DNA of 64,000 bases, taken from NCBI RefSeq assembly GCF_000153725.1, contig NZ_DS022279.1, forward strand, positions 7,501-71,500, in the 5' to 3' direction. Shown piece by piece: positions 54,234 to 63,495 of this stretch. The DNA comes from Salipiger bermudensis HTCC2601. GTDB taxonomy: Bacteria; Pseudomonadota; Alphaproteobacteria; Rhodobacterales; Rhodobacteraceae. The number at the start of each line of letters is the position of its first letter. The stretch's first letter is position 1. The notes below the pieces were generated by a model. That model was not told where the DNA came from and did not search any database. It saw only the letters and a program-made list of their open reading frames with translations. The position numbers were made by a program, and so were the translations under genes.

Positions 54234-56015
54234 TTAGCCGTAGAGCCACAGGATGCCGCCGCAGGCGGTGACCGCAGCCACGAGGTTCATCGCCAGCCCG
54301 ATCTTGAGAAAATCCGAGAACCGGTAGTTGCCCGCGCCGTAGACCAGCGTGTTGGTCTGGTAGCCGATGGGCGTGGCAAAGCTTGCCGAGGCACCGAACA
54401 TCACCGCCATGGTCAGGGCGCGCGGGTCGAGCCCGGTGCTTTCCGCCAGCCCGATGGCGATGGGGGTGAAGACCACGGCGACGGCGTTGTTGGTGACGGT
54501 CTCGGTCAGCAGCGAGGCCAGAAGGTAGATCGCCAGCAGCGCGAAATAGGGCGGCAGCCCTGCGATGGGGGGCGACAGCCAGCTGACCAGCAGGTCGACC
54601 GCGCCGGTGTTCTGCAGCCCGAGCCCGACCACCAGCATGGCGAAGATCAGCACCAGGATCGCCCCGTCGACCGCGCCCCAGGCCTCGTCGGCGTCGATGC
54701 AGCGCAGCACGAGGATCGCCGCCACCGCGAGGATCGACAGTGTCGCGATGTCGAGCACACCCAGCGCAGCCAGCCCGACCACACCGGCCAGCGCCGCCAG
54801 CACCAGCGGCGCGCGGCCGCGGCGGAAGGCGCGCCCGGTGGGGCGGCTGACCGAAACCAGCTGGGCCTCGTCCTCGAGGCTTTCGAAGGCGTTGGCCGGG
54901 CCTTCGAGCAGGAGTTTGTCCGCCGGGCGCAGCCGCACGCTGCCGAGATCGGGACCGGGGATGTGCTCGTGCCGGTGCGCGCCCAGCACCCGCACGCCGA
55001 AGCGCCGGCCCAGCGACATGCTGCGCAGGGTGCGCCCGAGGCTGGGTTTGCGCGGCGAGACGATGACCTCGACGGTGACCATCTCGACATCAGGCTGCTC
55101 GCCGCGGCGCAGGCCGATCTTCAGAGCCGGATCGTCGTGCAGGGTGAGCAGCTCCGAGGTGGGGGCGCGGAAGATGATGGTGTCGCCGGTCTCGAGAACC
55201 TGCTCGGCCAGAGGGCCGGGCAGGGCGTGGCCCTTGCGGCGCAGGCCGGTGACCCTGACGCTGCCGCGGTTGAACGGCGCCACGTCGGCCAGCGCCTTGC
55301 CGGCGTGGCTGTCATCGGCCAGCACCGCTTCCGACAGGAAGGTGGTCTCGCCCAGCATCTGGTCGGGGTTGCTGGCCTCGCGGTCGGGCAGCAGCCAACG
55401 CCCGAGGATCGCCAGCGTCACGCCGCCGGCCAGCGCCACGAGGATGCCCACAGGTGTGATCTCGAAGATGCGGAACGGCTCGAGCCCCTGACCGCGGGCA
55501 ACGCCGTCGACCAGCAGGTTGGTCGAGGTGCCGATCAGCGTGCAGGTGCCGCCGAGGATCGCGACATAGCTCAGCGGGATCAGCAGCCGTGTGGCGGACT
55601 TCCCGAGCGCGGAGGCGAGCCGGATCACCACCGGGATCAGCACCAGCACCACCGGTGTATTGTTGACGAAGCCCGAGGCCACGAGGGTGACCCCGAGGAT
55701 CACCGACAAAGCCAGCGCCGGGCGCTCCTGCGCCTGCGCGATCACCATGTTCGAGACCGCCTCGAGCACCCCGGTACGCACCAATGCGCCGGAGAGCACG
55801 AACATCGCGCCGATGGTCAGCGGCGCGGGGTTGGAAAACACCGACAGCAGCTCGTTCGGGCCGACATAGCCCATCGCCACGAACAGCGCCGCGAGCCCGG
55901 CGGCGGGCACTTCCGGCGGGTAGAGCTCGAGCATGAAGAGCGCGAACAGCGCCACGATCATGGCCAGCGAGATGAGCGCGTCGTAACGCTCTATGAGGTC
56001 GATGAAATCTGTCAT
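54234..56015 (-). CDS. SLC13-family permease with RCK_C domains
   Basis: 593-residue inner-membrane protein. Hydrophobic helices at both ends (first near 14-30, last near 575-590) enclose two soluble TrkA-C/RCK_C-like domains at about 205-380 (RVTGLRRKGHALPGPLAEQVLETGDTIIFRAPTSE and the repeat with LRPADKLLLEGP). Family segments include TITVASGF-like VASGFVNNTPVVLVLIPV and the C-terminal TETVTNNAVAVVFTPIA. Such proteins carry divalent anions such as sulfate, sulfonates or dicarboxylates with sodium or protons. It is monocistronic; the substrate is unknown. Confidence 0.88.
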   Translation of the reverse strand: MTDFIDLIERYDALISLAMIVALFALFMLELYPPEVPAAGLAALFVAMGYVGPNELLSVFSNPAPLTIGAMFVLSGALVRTGVLEAVSNMVIAQAQERPALALSVILGVTLVASGFVNNTPVVLVLIPVVIRLASALGKSATRLLIPLSYVAILGGTCTLIGTSTNLLVDGVARGQGLEPFRIFEITPVGILVALAGGVTLAILGRWLLPDREASNPDQMLGETTFLSEAVLADDSHAGKALADVAPFNRGSVRVTGLRRKGHALPGPLAEQVLETGDTIIFRAPTSELLTLHDDPALKIGLRRGEQPDVEMVTVEVIVSPRKPSLGRTLRSMSLGRRFGVRVLGAHRHEHIPGPDLGSVRLRPADKLLLEGPANAFESLEDEAQLVSVSRPTGRAFRRGRAPLVLAALAGVVGLAALGVLDIATLSILAVAAILVLRCIDADEAWGAVDGAILVLIFAMLVVGLGLQNTGAVDLLVSWLSPPIAGLPPYFALLAIYLLASLLTETVTNNAVAVVFTPIAIGLAESTGLDPRALTMAVMFGASASFATPIGYQTNTLVYGAGNYRFSDFLKIGLAMNLVAAVTACGGILWLYG

Positions 56016-56176
56016 GCGTGTTCCGCCTGCCCGTCTGACACAACGTCGACCTGTTCAGAAGGTTGCGCAAGAGGGCATGGCGGGATGGTCGCGTCGGCGG
56101 GCGGGCCCGCCGCGAGGCGGTGGCCCTCGGGCGGTTGATCCCCGCCGAGCCGGGGCTCAGCCGCCACCCCCGGCCG

Positions 56177-56201
56177 CTGAGCCCGCTTCGGCCGGGCTCA
56201 G
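56177..56201 (-). terminator. Hairpin at the end of the transketolase operon
   Basis: CTGAGCCCG-cttcggc-CGGGCTCAG, a 9-bp stem that overlaps the last codon of the gene it would terminate. The loop contains CTTCGG. No T-run on the minus strand, so termination is only probable. Confidence 0.5.
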
Positions 56202-57232
56202 AGCCAGCCGCGGATGCGCTCGGCCACGCGCTCGACCGACAGCCCGTACATGTCGTGCAGGGTCGGTAGGGCGCCGGCCTCGAGGAAGGCGTCGGGCAGG
56301 CCAATCATCCGGAAGCCCGGGGTGACGCCCGCCTGCAGCAGCGTCGCCGCCACCGCTTCGCCCAGCCCGCCGTTGACGCTGTGGTTCTCGGCGGTGACCA
56401 CCAGCCGTCCGCCGCGTCCGGCCTCGGCGAGGATGGTCTCGGTGTCGAGCGGCTTGATCGTGGGCGTGTGCAGCACCGCCACGTCGATGCCGTCTTTCGC
56501 CAGGACCTCGGCGGCGTCGAGGGCGCGCATGGTCATGATGCCCGACGAGATCACCAGCACGTCGCGCCCCTCGCGGATCATCTGGGCGCGGCCCAGCTCG
56601 AACCGGTAGTCGGGCTTGTGGCGGGTCAGCACGCTCGGCACCTTGCCGCGCAGCAGGCGGGCGTAGACCGGCCCCGGATGGGCGATCATCGCCGGCACCA
56701 TGCCGGCCACGTCGCAGGCATCGCAGGGGTCGATCAGCACCATGTCGGGCAGGCCCCGGAAGATCGCCAGATCCTCGGTGGCCTGATGGCTCGGGCCGTA
56801 GCCGGTGGTGAGGCCGGGCAGGGCGCAGGCGATCTTGACCGGCAGGTTTTCCTCGGCGATTGCCATGGCGATGAAGTCATAGGCCCGGCGCGCGGCGAAG
56901 ACCGCGTAGGTGGTGGCAAACGGGATGAACCCCTCGCGGGCCAGCCCGGCGGCGGCGGAGAACAGCAGCTGCTCGGCCATGCCCATCTGGTAGAAGCGCT
57001 CGGGCATGGCGTTGGCAAAGACGTGCAGGTCGGTGTATTTCGACAGGTCCGCCGAGAGTCCGACGATGCGCGGGTCGCCCTGCGCCGCCTCGACCAGCGC
57101 GTGGCCGAAGGGGGCCGGGACGGTGTCATAGCCCTCGGCGGCCAGCGAGGCGATCATCGCCGAGGTCGCGACGAGCTTGCCCTCGGGCACCTTGCGGGGC
57201 TCGTACTTGCGCGCTTTCGAGGCGTGGGTCAT
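56198..57232 (-). CDS. Transketolase C-terminal half (pyrimidine-binding and C-terminal domains)
   Basis: 344 residues, forming an active enzyme with the N-terminal half encoded just upstream. The catalytic Glu is in YQMGMAEQLLFSAAAGLA; HQATEDLAIFRGLPDM is the conserved following helix; the C-terminal domain ends with RLVVTAENHSVNGGLGEAV. Split transketolases transfer two-carbon units in sugar catabolism and in isoprenoid-like or apulose-type pathways. The ATG at 57232 overlaps the upstream stop by 4 bases. Last gene of the isomerase/kinase/transketolase operon. Confidence 0.9.
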   Translation of the reverse strand: MTHASKARKYEPRKVPEGKLVATSAMIASLAAEGYDTVPAPFGHALVEAAQGDPRIVGLSADLSKYTDLHVFANAMPERFYQMGMAEQLLFSAAAGLAREGFIPFATTYAVFAARRAYDFIAMAIAEENLPVKIACALPGLTTGYGPSHQATEDLAIFRGLPDMVLIDPCDACDVAGMVPAMIAHPGPVYARLLRGKVPSVLTRHKPDYRFELGRAQMIREGRDVLVISSGIMTMRALDAAEVLAKDGIDVAVLHTPTIKPLDTETILAEAGRGGRLVVTAENHSVNGGLGEAVAATLLQAGVTPGFRMIGLPDAFLEAGALPTLHDMYGLSVERVAERIRGWL

Positions 57233-58077
57233 TGCGGTTTCCCCTCTTCCAGTCGGTCGAGCGCGCGGGCCCATTCGTCGGGCTCGACCCGGACGAAATG
57301 GTTCTGCTCGCGGGCTTCGAGGAAATCGACGCCCTTGCACATGCGGGTGTTGCAGATGATCACACGCGGCTTGGGCTCTGGCAGGGCGCGGGCGGTGTCG
57401 AAGGCTGCGACCAGCGCCGAAAGGTCGTTGCCGTCGACCTCCTGCGCGTGCCAGCCGAAGGCCTCCCACTTGGGCGCCTCGGGCACTTGGGCGAGCGCGT
57501 CACGCGACGGGCCATCGGCCTGCTGGTTGTTGAAGTCGACGAGGCAGATCAGGTTGTCTAGCTTCCACTGCACGGCGGACATCACCGCCTCCCAGGTCGA
57601 GCCCTCGCCAAGCTCGCCGTCGGACATCAGGTTGTAGACCACACGGTCGGAGCGCTTGCGCTTCAGCCCGAGCGCCGCGCCCACGGCGATGCCGAGCCCG
57701 TGGCCGAGCGAGCCGCCGGTGATCTCCATGCCGGGCGTGTAGGAGGCCATGCCCGACATCGGCATCCGGCTGTCATCCATGCCGTAGGTGGCAAGCTCTT
57801 CCTCGGGCAGGATGCCGGCCTCCATGAGGGCGGCATAGAGCGCGATGGCGTAGTGCCCGATCGAGAGGTAGAAGCGGTCGCGCCCCTCCCATTCCGGATC
57901 GTCGGCGCGCCAGTCCATGGCGTGGAAATACGAGGTGGCGAGCACGTCGGCCACCCCGAGCGCCTGCCCGATATAGCCCTGCCCCTGCACCTCGCCCATC
58001 AGGAGCGCCTTGCGGCGGATGTTCCAGGCGCGCCTCTCGAGCGAGACGTTCGAGACCGCTGCGGCGGGACGTGTCAT
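57229..58077 (-). CDS. Transketolase N-terminal half (ThDP-binding domain)
   Basis: 282 residues. ThDP and Mg binding are visible: GSLGHGLGIAVGAALG, then NLMSDGELGEGSTWEA and LVDFNNQQADG. The usual GDGE reads SDGE here, a small change at the diphosphate motif. The ATG at 58077 follows GGGAGGGGAAGG. It is 67 bp after the DAK kinase gene and is translationally coupled to the C-terminal half. Confidence 0.9.
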   Translation of the reverse strand: MTRPAAAVSNVSLERRAWNIRRKALLMGEVQGQGYIGQALGVADVLATSYFHAMDWRADDPEWEGRDRFYLSIGHYAIALYAALMEAGILPEEELATYGMDDSRMPMSGMASYTPGMEITGGSLGHGLGIAVGAALGLKRKRSDRVVYNLMSDGELGEGSTWEAVMSAVQWKLDNLICLVDFNNQQADGPSRDALAQVPEAPKWEAFGWHAQEVDGNDLSALVAAFDTARALPEPKPRVIICNTRMCKGVDFLEAREQNHFVRVEPDEWARALDRLEEGKPQ

Positions 58078-58144
58078 GCCTTCCCCTCCCATGGATCGGC
58101 GATGAATAGGCTGGCCCGGCACAGGCTGTGCGCCGGGCCCGAGA

Positions 58145-59887
58145 TCAGTCGCGCGCAGCGTCGGTCATCGCGACGAGCATCACATGCGCCGAGGCGGCGC
58201 CGGGATCCATGTGCCCCAGCGAGCGCGCGCCGAGCTTGGCCGAACGGCCCCGGCGGCTCTCGATCTCGGCGGTGTAGTCGCGGCCGTTGCGGGCGCCCGC
58301 GCTTGCCGCCTCGAGGCAGGCGATCACGTCGCCGCCCGCGTGCAGCGCCTCCTTGGCCTTGGCCACCGCCGGCACCCAGGCGTCGATCATCGTCTTGTCG
58401 CCGACCTGCGCGCCGCCGCGCGACTGGATGCCGGTGCAGATGCCCTCGATCCACGCCACGGTGGCGGCGGCGTCGAGGTTGAGCCGGTCCGACACCATCG
58501 CGCCCGCCTTGCGGAAGGCCGAGGCATAGAGCGGCCCGGAGGATGCGCCGACCGCGTCGAGAAACGCCTTGGCCATGCGCTCGGAGATCTCGGTGACGGT
58601 CTCGCGGCGCTCCTCGGCCAGCTCCTTGCGCACCGCCGACCAGCCGATATCCATCGTCACGCCGTGGTCGCCGTCGCCGATGACGCCGTCGAGCTCGGAG
58701 AGCCAGTCGCGGTTGTCGTGGATGGCTGCGCCCATCGCCAGCATCATGGTGCGGAAGCGCGCGGGCGTGATCGGGCCGTCCTTGGCCAGCGTGTCGTGAT
58801 CGACCGTCGCACCGGTCCCGGCGCTGGCGTGGTCGCGCCGGGTCAGGCTGCCTGCGGGGGCCAGATCGCCCGCCACGGTGAGCGCCGGGGTGCGGCAGGG
58901 GGTGTCGAGCAGCGCCTTGAGGTCGTCGTCGAGCTTCAGGAGCGTGATCGAGGCGCCGGCCATCTCGAGCGAGGTGCAGTATTCCCCGACCCATGCGAAG
59001 TGGATGTGGATGCCGTGTGCGTCGAGGATCTTGGCGGCGCGGCGGTGCAGCAGGTAGAGCTCCAGAGGCCCGGTGGCGCCCAGCCCGTTGACCAGCACCG
59101 CGACCTCGTCGCCGTGGCCGAGCCCCATGTCGGCGAGGATCGCCTCCATCAGCTCCTCGGCCACCTCGTCGGCGGTCTCGAGCTTGCCGCGGCGCATCCC
59201 CGGCTCGCCGTGGATGCCCATGCCGATTTCCATCTCGTCATGGCCGAGCTCGAAATTGGGCTTGCCGGTCTGCGGCAACGAGCAGGCGCTCAGCGCCACG
59301 CCCATCGAGCGGCAGTTCTCGTTGGCCTTCGTCGCGGCGGCGACCACGCCTGCGAGGTCGCGTCCCTGCTCGGCGGCGGCGCCTGCGATCTTGAAGACGA
59401 AGAAATCGCCCGCGATGCCGCGCCGTTCGCCCTCGCGGCCCTTGGGGGCGGAGGCGACATCGTCGGTGACGGCGAAGGAATGCGCTGGCACGCCCATCGC
59501 CTCGCATTCCTCGGCGGCCATGTCGAAATTCATCACGTCGCCGGTGTAGTTGCCGTAGAGAAACATCACGCCTGCGCCGCCATCGACGGCGCGCGCGGCA
59601 TCCATGATGTGCTCGGGCGAGGGCGAGGCGAAGACGTTGCCCACCGCCGCCGCATCCGCCAGACCGCGCCCGACATAGCCGGCAAAGGCGGGCTCGTGCC
59701 CCGAGCCGCCGCCGATCACGATGCCGACCTTGCCGTCGCGCGGGCCGTCCTTCGCGACGATGGCGCGCCCGGTGGCGCCCTCGACCTTGAGCATGTGCGG
59801 ATGCGCCAGAAGCATCCCCTCGATGGCCTCGGGGATGATGTCTTCCGGCGCGTTGATGAGCTTCTTGGTGCGGATATCGTCGGTCAT
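58145..59887 (-). CDS. Dihydroxyacetone kinase family protein (DhaK-DhaL fusion)
   Basis: 580 residues. The K domain (about 1-330) carries GGGSGHEPAFAGYVG, GNVFASPSP and the substrate-binding His in GIHGEPGMRRG. The L domain (from about 375) carries GVIGDGDHG and GPLYASAFRKAG. A single chain with both domains is the ATP-dependent form. It would phosphorylate a small ketose: dihydroxyacetone, erythrulose or a branched ketose. The ATG at 59887 is 14 bp after the isomerase stop; the frame extends upstream only as antisense-like sequence. Neighbouring isomerase and transketolase favour a ketose longer than dihydroxyacetone. Confidence 0.9.
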   Translation of the reverse strand: MTDDIRTKKLINAPEDIIPEAIEGMLLAHPHMLKVEGATGRAIVAKDGPRDGKVGIVIGGGSGHEPAFAGYVGRGLADAAAVGNVFASPSPEHIMDAARAVDGGAGVMFLYGNYTGDVMNFDMAAEECEAMGVPAHSFAVTDDVASAPKGREGERRGIAGDFFVFKIAGAAAEQGRDLAGVVAAATKANENCRSMGVALSACSLPQTGKPNFELGHDEMEIGMGIHGEPGMRRGKLETADEVAEELMEAILADMGLGHGDEVAVLVNGLGATGPLELYLLHRRAAKILDAHGIHIHFAWVGEYCTSLEMAGASITLLKLDDDLKALLDTPCRTPALTVAGDLAPAGSLTRRDHASAGTGATVDHDTLAKDGPITPARFRTMMLAMGAAIHDNRDWLSELDGVIGDGDHGVTMDIGWSAVRKELAEERRETVTEISERMAKAFLDAVGASSGPLYASAFRKAGAMVSDRLNLDAAATVAWIEGICTGIQSRGGAQVGDKTMIDAWVPAVAKAKEALHAGGDVIACLEAASAGARNGRDYTAEIESRRGRSAKLGARSLGHMDPGAASAHVMLVAMTDAARD

Positions 59888-59901
59888 GTGGTCCTCCCCC
59901 C

Positions 59902-60714
59902 TCATTGGACGAATGTCTTGGCGGCGGCAGTGGTCTGTTCGATCCACGGCTGCTCCTTGGCGATGGCGTCGTCGAGCGTGCCGCCCTCGATCATCAGCCA
60001 GTGCTCGAGGATGACGCTCATGTCCTTCGGGCAATGGGCGAGCTGGTCGAGCGTCCAGCGGATCGGCGCGCGCCCGGTCCCGAGCGGCACGCCGTGGATG
60101 CGGAAGCCGACGCCGTAGGTGTCGGGCGTGATCTCGTAATCCTTGAGATGCAGGTTGATGGTGTAGGGCGCGAGCAGGCCGATGGTCTCTTCCGGCCATT
60201 CGTTCGCGCAGATCGAGTTCGCCACGTCGAGACAGACGCCCAGGTGGTCGTCGTTCACGATGTCCAGCAGCTCGACCATGCGCGGGCTGGGGTAGTTGAA
60301 GTGGTTCTCGATCGCGATCTTCATGCCGGCGGCGCGGGCGGCATCGACGCGCGGGCGCAGCTGTTCGGCCAGCTCGGCGGTCGGGATATGCCCGTCGGCC
60401 TCGTCGAGCGCCACGCGCAGGATCTTTGAATGCAGCCGCTTGCCGATCTCGATGTAGCGGTCGACCTCGTCGGCGTCGAAGCACTGGGTGCCGAGCTCGA
60501 GCGCCAGCCCCTTCTCCTGCGCGATCTCGTAGAGGCGGTGGTGGTCCGCCGCCTCGAGCCGGTCGAGCGGCATGTTGTCGGCGTATTGCACCACGCTCAG
60601 CCCCAGCGCCTCGGCGCGGTCGAGCAGGTCGAAGGCGCTGAGCGGGCGGGCCGGGCGCTGATCCTTGATGCCGATGGACCAGCGATAGGCATAGCTGCCG
60701 AGTCCGAGTTTCAT
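59902..60714 (-). CDS. Sugar (phosphate) isomerase/epimerase, TIM barrel
   Basis: 270 residues of the xylose-isomerase-like family. The metal-site residues are in order: Glu in IAIENHFNY, Asp in VCLDVANSI, His in NLHLKDYEI and Glu in VILEHWLMI. Start MKLGLGSYAYRW is typical. It interconverts aldose and ketose or epimerises a ketose. It is the first gene of the minus-strand operon with the DAK kinase and split transketolase, and is divergent from the SDR/TRAP operon. Confidence 0.88.
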   Translation of the reverse strand: MKLGLGSYAYRWSIGIKDQRPARPLSAFDLLDRAEALGLSVVQYADNMPLDRLEAADHHRLYEIAQEKGLALELGTQCFDADEVDRYIEIGKRLHSKILRVALDEADGHIPTAELAEQLRPRVDAARAAGMKIAIENHFNYPSPRMVELLDIVNDDHLGVCLDVANSICANEWPEETIGLLAPYTINLHLKDYEITPDTYGVGFRIHGVPLGTGRAPIRWTLDQLAHCPKDMSVILEHWLMIEGGTLDDAIAKEQPWIEQTTAAAKTFVQ

Positions 60715-61061
60715 GATGTCCTCCCAAGTTCCGTCGGCGCCGGCGCCGCTTTGCCCGAGGCGAAAGCGCGACCCGCGCGGATGACCAGAAGGGATAACCG
60801 GTTTCGGCCCGCCTAGCTTTGAAGTTCTCCTAATCAGCTTGTTAAGTTTTGTTCATTTATTCGGGGCGGGGGCTTTGTCATGGTCTTTCAAACCGCGGCA
60901 GGGGAGAGCCGCAGGGGAGGATCAGCCGAAAGACATATTCCCCGGGGATGCAGTGCGCGCTGCCTGCCGTTGCCCCTTGCCGCGGAGATCACGGTCCGGT
61001 GCCAGCCGACCGGAGACATGACAGGTGGGGACTGCCCCGCCGAGAGACAGAAAGGATGAAG
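60715..61061. promoter_or_regulatory. Divergent promoter region of the sugar operons
   Basis: 347 bp between the isomerase and SDR genes. An AT-rich stretch at about 60810-60865 (including TTGTTAAGTTTTGTTCATTT) is the likely promoter/operator zone. A 10-bp palindrome TCCCCGGGGA lies at 60939-60948. No gene seen; an upstream in-frame extension of the SDR has no start signal. Confidence 0.45.
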
Positions 61062-61817
61062 ATGGGACTTCTGACTGGTAAAATTGCCGTCGTGACCGGG
61101 GCCGCGAGCCCGCGCGGCCTTGGCAAGGCGACGGCGAAGCTCTTTGCCGAGCATGGCGCGACCGTGGTCATCACCGACCTCGACGCCGCCCAGGCGCAGG
61201 CCGCCGCGGATGATCTTCCGGGCGAAGGCCATATGGGCATGGCCTGCAACGTCACCGACAAGGAGGCCTGCTTTGCCACTGCCGCCGCCGTCATCGAAAA
61301 GCTCGGCGCGGTCGACATCCTGGTCAACAACGCCGGCATCACCCAGCCGCTGAAGATCATGGAGATCGCGCCCGAGAACTATGACGCGGTGACCGACGTG
61401 AACCTGCGCGGCACGCTCTACATGACGCAGGCGCTGATCCCGCACTGGCGCGAGCGGCAGACCGGCTCGGTGGTCAACATGTCCTCGGTCTCGGCGCAGC
61501 GCGGCGGCGGCATCTTCGGCGGCCCGCACTACTCGGCCGCCAAGGCGGGCGTGCTTGGCCTGACCAAGGCGATGGCGCGCGAGCTGGCGCCCGACGGGGT
61601 GCGGGTCAACGCGATCTGCCCGGGCTTCATCGCCACCGACATCACCGCCGGCAAGCTGACCGACGAGATGCGCGCGCAGGTCCTGGCTGGCATTCCGATG
61701 GGCCGCGCCGGCACCGCCGACGACGTGGCGGGCTGCGCCCTGTTCCTGGCCTCGGACCTGTCGAGCTACTGCACCGGCACCGAGGTCGACGTGAATGGTG
61801 GATCGCTGATCCACTGA
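61062..61817 (+). CDS. SDR-family oxidoreductase
   Basis: 251 residues. Cofactor turn TGAASPRGLGKATA (a slightly longer loop than TGxxxGIG), NNAG, catalytic Ser in MSSVSAQRG and Tyr/Lys in HYSAAKAG, and C-terminal VNGGSLIH. It would oxidise the imported polyol or sugar with NAD(P). I chose the ATG at 61062 because AAAGG lies six bases upstream; the Met two codons earlier has no spacing. First gene of the plus-strand unit that continues with dctPQM. Confidence 0.9.
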   Translation: MGLLTGKIAVVTGAASPRGLGKATAKLFAEHGATVVITDLDAAQAQAAADDLPGEGHMGMACNVTDKEACFATAAAVIEKLGAVDILVNNAGITQPLKIMEIAPENYDAVTDVNLRGTLYMTQALIPHWRERQTGSVVNMSSVSAQRGGGIFGGPHYSAAKAGVLGLTKAMARELAPDGVRVNAICPGFIATDITAGKLTDEMRAQVLAGIPMGRAGTADDVAGCALFLASDLSSYCTGTEVDVNGGSLIH

Positions 61818-61828
61818 GGAGGAAAGAC

Positions 61829-61867
61829 CTCCCGCCGCCATTCCGCGGTTCACGCGGGCGGCGGGAG
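61829..61867 (+). promoter_or_regulatory. Stem-loop between SDR and dctP
   Basis: CTCCCGCCGCC and GGCGGCGGGAG form a perfect 11-bp stem with a 17-base loop, 11 bp after the SDR stop. No T-run follows; it may be a partial terminator or mRNA-processing element that separates SDR from transporter expression. Confidence 0.5.
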
Positions 61868-61959
61868 ACCGTATCTCCGGGCGGACACACCGCCCGGGGT
61901 CACGCCGGACATACCGGCGAGGGGCCGAAACGCCCCGGACCAATCAAGGAGGAGACACC

Positions 61960-62928
61960 ATGAAATTCACCCTGACCGGCGCGCTGCTTGCCGCCACCGC
62001 CCTGACCTCGGCCCCGGCCTTTGCCGACGAGGTGATCTTTGCCCACGGCGCGAACCCCGGCAACCCGCGCTATGCGGCCGCCGAGATGTTCGCCGACCTC
62101 GTGCCCGCCTGCACCGGCGGTGAGACCACCGTCAACGTCGCGGCCTCGGCCACCATGGGCAACGATGTCGAGATGCTGACCTCGGTCGCCGGCGGCGTCA
62201 TCCAGATGTCGGCCAACAGCCAGGGCCCGCTGGCGCAGATCGTGCCCGAGGCCGGGATGCTTGGCCTGCCGTTCCTGTTCGAGGACCTGCCGACGGTGTG
62301 GAGCGTGCTCGACGGTGAAGTCGGCGACATGCTCGACGCGAAGGCCCAGAATGCCGGGCTGAAGATCCTCACCTTCTGGGACAACGGCATCCGCCACGTC
62401 TCGCACACGTCGAAGAACGTGCCGACCCCGGCCGATCTCGAGGGCATGCAGATCCGCACCCCGTCGGACGAGACCACCATCGCGGCCTTCGAGGCGCTCG
62501 GCGCGTCGCCGGCGCCGCTGGCCTGGTCCGAGCTGCCGACCGCGCTGCAATCGGGCGTGTTCGAGGGCCAGGAAAACCCGCTGACCAACATCTACTCGGC
62601 CAAGCTGCACGAGATCACCCCCTACATCACCCTGACCGGGCACAAGTACGAATCCACCCCGGTGGTGGCCTCGATGGTGTGGTGGTCGGGCCTCGACGAG
62701 GCGACGCAGGAGTGCATCGAGGGCGCCGCCGAGCAGGCGGGCTGGTATCAGCGTGGCCTGTCGCTGAGCCAGGGCAAGTCGCTGCGCGAGACCATGGAAG
62801 CGGAGGGCGCGACCTTTGCCGAGGTCGAGGACCGTCAGGCCTTCATCGACGCCACGGCCGGTGTCTACGACCAGTACGAGGGCGACTACGGCGACCTGAT
62901 CGGGGCGCTGCGCGAGGCCACCCAGTGA
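61960..62928 (+). CDS. dctP: TRAP transporter solute receptor (DctP family)
   Basis: 322 residues with a signal peptide (MKFTLTGALLAATALTSAP, cleavage near AFA-DE). The mature start VIFAHGANPGNPRYAAAEMF and the ligand-gripping segment GMQIRTPSDETTIAAFEALGASPAPLAWSELPTALQSGV follow the DctP pattern, with the conserved Arg in IRTP. Strong ribosome-binding site AAGGAGGAGA. Sugar-acid and polyol-binding members are common; the enzymes nearby suggest a polyhydroxy compound. Confidence 0.93.
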   Translation: MKFTLTGALLAATALTSAPAFADEVIFAHGANPGNPRYAAAEMFADLVPACTGGETTVNVAASATMGNDVEMLTSVAGGVIQMSANSQGPLAQIVPEAGMLGLPFLFEDLPTVWSVLDGEVGDMLDAKAQNAGLKILTFWDNGIRHVSHTSKNVPTPADLEGMQIRTPSDETTIAAFEALGASPAPLAWSELPTALQSGVFEGQENPLTNIYSAKLHEITPYITLTGHKYESTPVVASMVWWSGLDEATQECIEGAAEQAGWYQRGLSLSQGKSLRETMEAEGATFAEVEDRQAFIDATAGVYDQYEGDYGDLIGALREATQ

Positions 62929-63482
62929 CCGGCGAAAGCCCTTCCAAGGGGAGCGGCCTCGGCCGCTCCCTCCTGCGCCCGCTCCGGATCGTGGAGCGGG
63001 TGATCGAGGGCTCGGGCGCGGCGATCATCTTCGTCACGCTGAGCTTAACCTTCTGCGCGCTGCTGGTGAACGTGGTGCTGCGCTACGCCTTCGGCAGCGG
63101 ACTGGCCTGGGCCTACGAGATCCACGCCATCCTGTTCCCCTGGCTGGTCGCCGGCGGCATCGCCGTGGCCTCGGTGCGCGGCTGGCACATCTCGGTCGAC
63201 GCGCTGATCGGCATCCTGCCCGAGACGCTGCAGCGCGGGGTGGCGATGCTGGTCTCGGTGGCGGTGCTGGTGATCGCGCTGACGGTGATCCGCACCAGCG
63301 GGCCGATCATCCGCGCCTCGCAGTTCCAGCGCCTCTCGGAGATCCCGGTGTCGCAATACTGGGGCTATATCAGCCTCTACTATGCCTTCGGCGCGATGGC
63401 GGCGCAGGCGGTGATCACCCTGCTGCGACAGATCTTCGCGCCGCACTACGATCGCGACCTCCCCCAGCAAAGCTTCAGCTGA
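62925..63482 (+). CDS. dctQ: TRAP transporter small permease (DctQ)
   Basis: 185 residues with four hydrophobic helices (for example IIFVTLSLTFCALLVNVVL and a last one near 150-170). The family motif RYAFGSGLAWAYEIHAILFPWL is present. It starts at a GTG (62925) that overlaps the dctP stop (GTGA); the longer frame is antisense-like dctP sequence. It pairs with DctM. Confidence 0.9.
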   Translation: MTGESPSKGSGLGRSLLRPLRIVERVIEGSGAAIIFVTLSLTFCALLVNVVLRYAFGSGLAWAYEIHAILFPWLVAGGIAVASVRGWHISVDALIGILPETLQRGVAMLVSVAVLVIALTVIRTSGPIIRASQFQRLSEIPVSQYWGYISLYYAFGAMAAQAVITLLRQIFAPHYDRDLPQQSFS

Positions 63483-63495
63483 GAAAGGCCCCGAC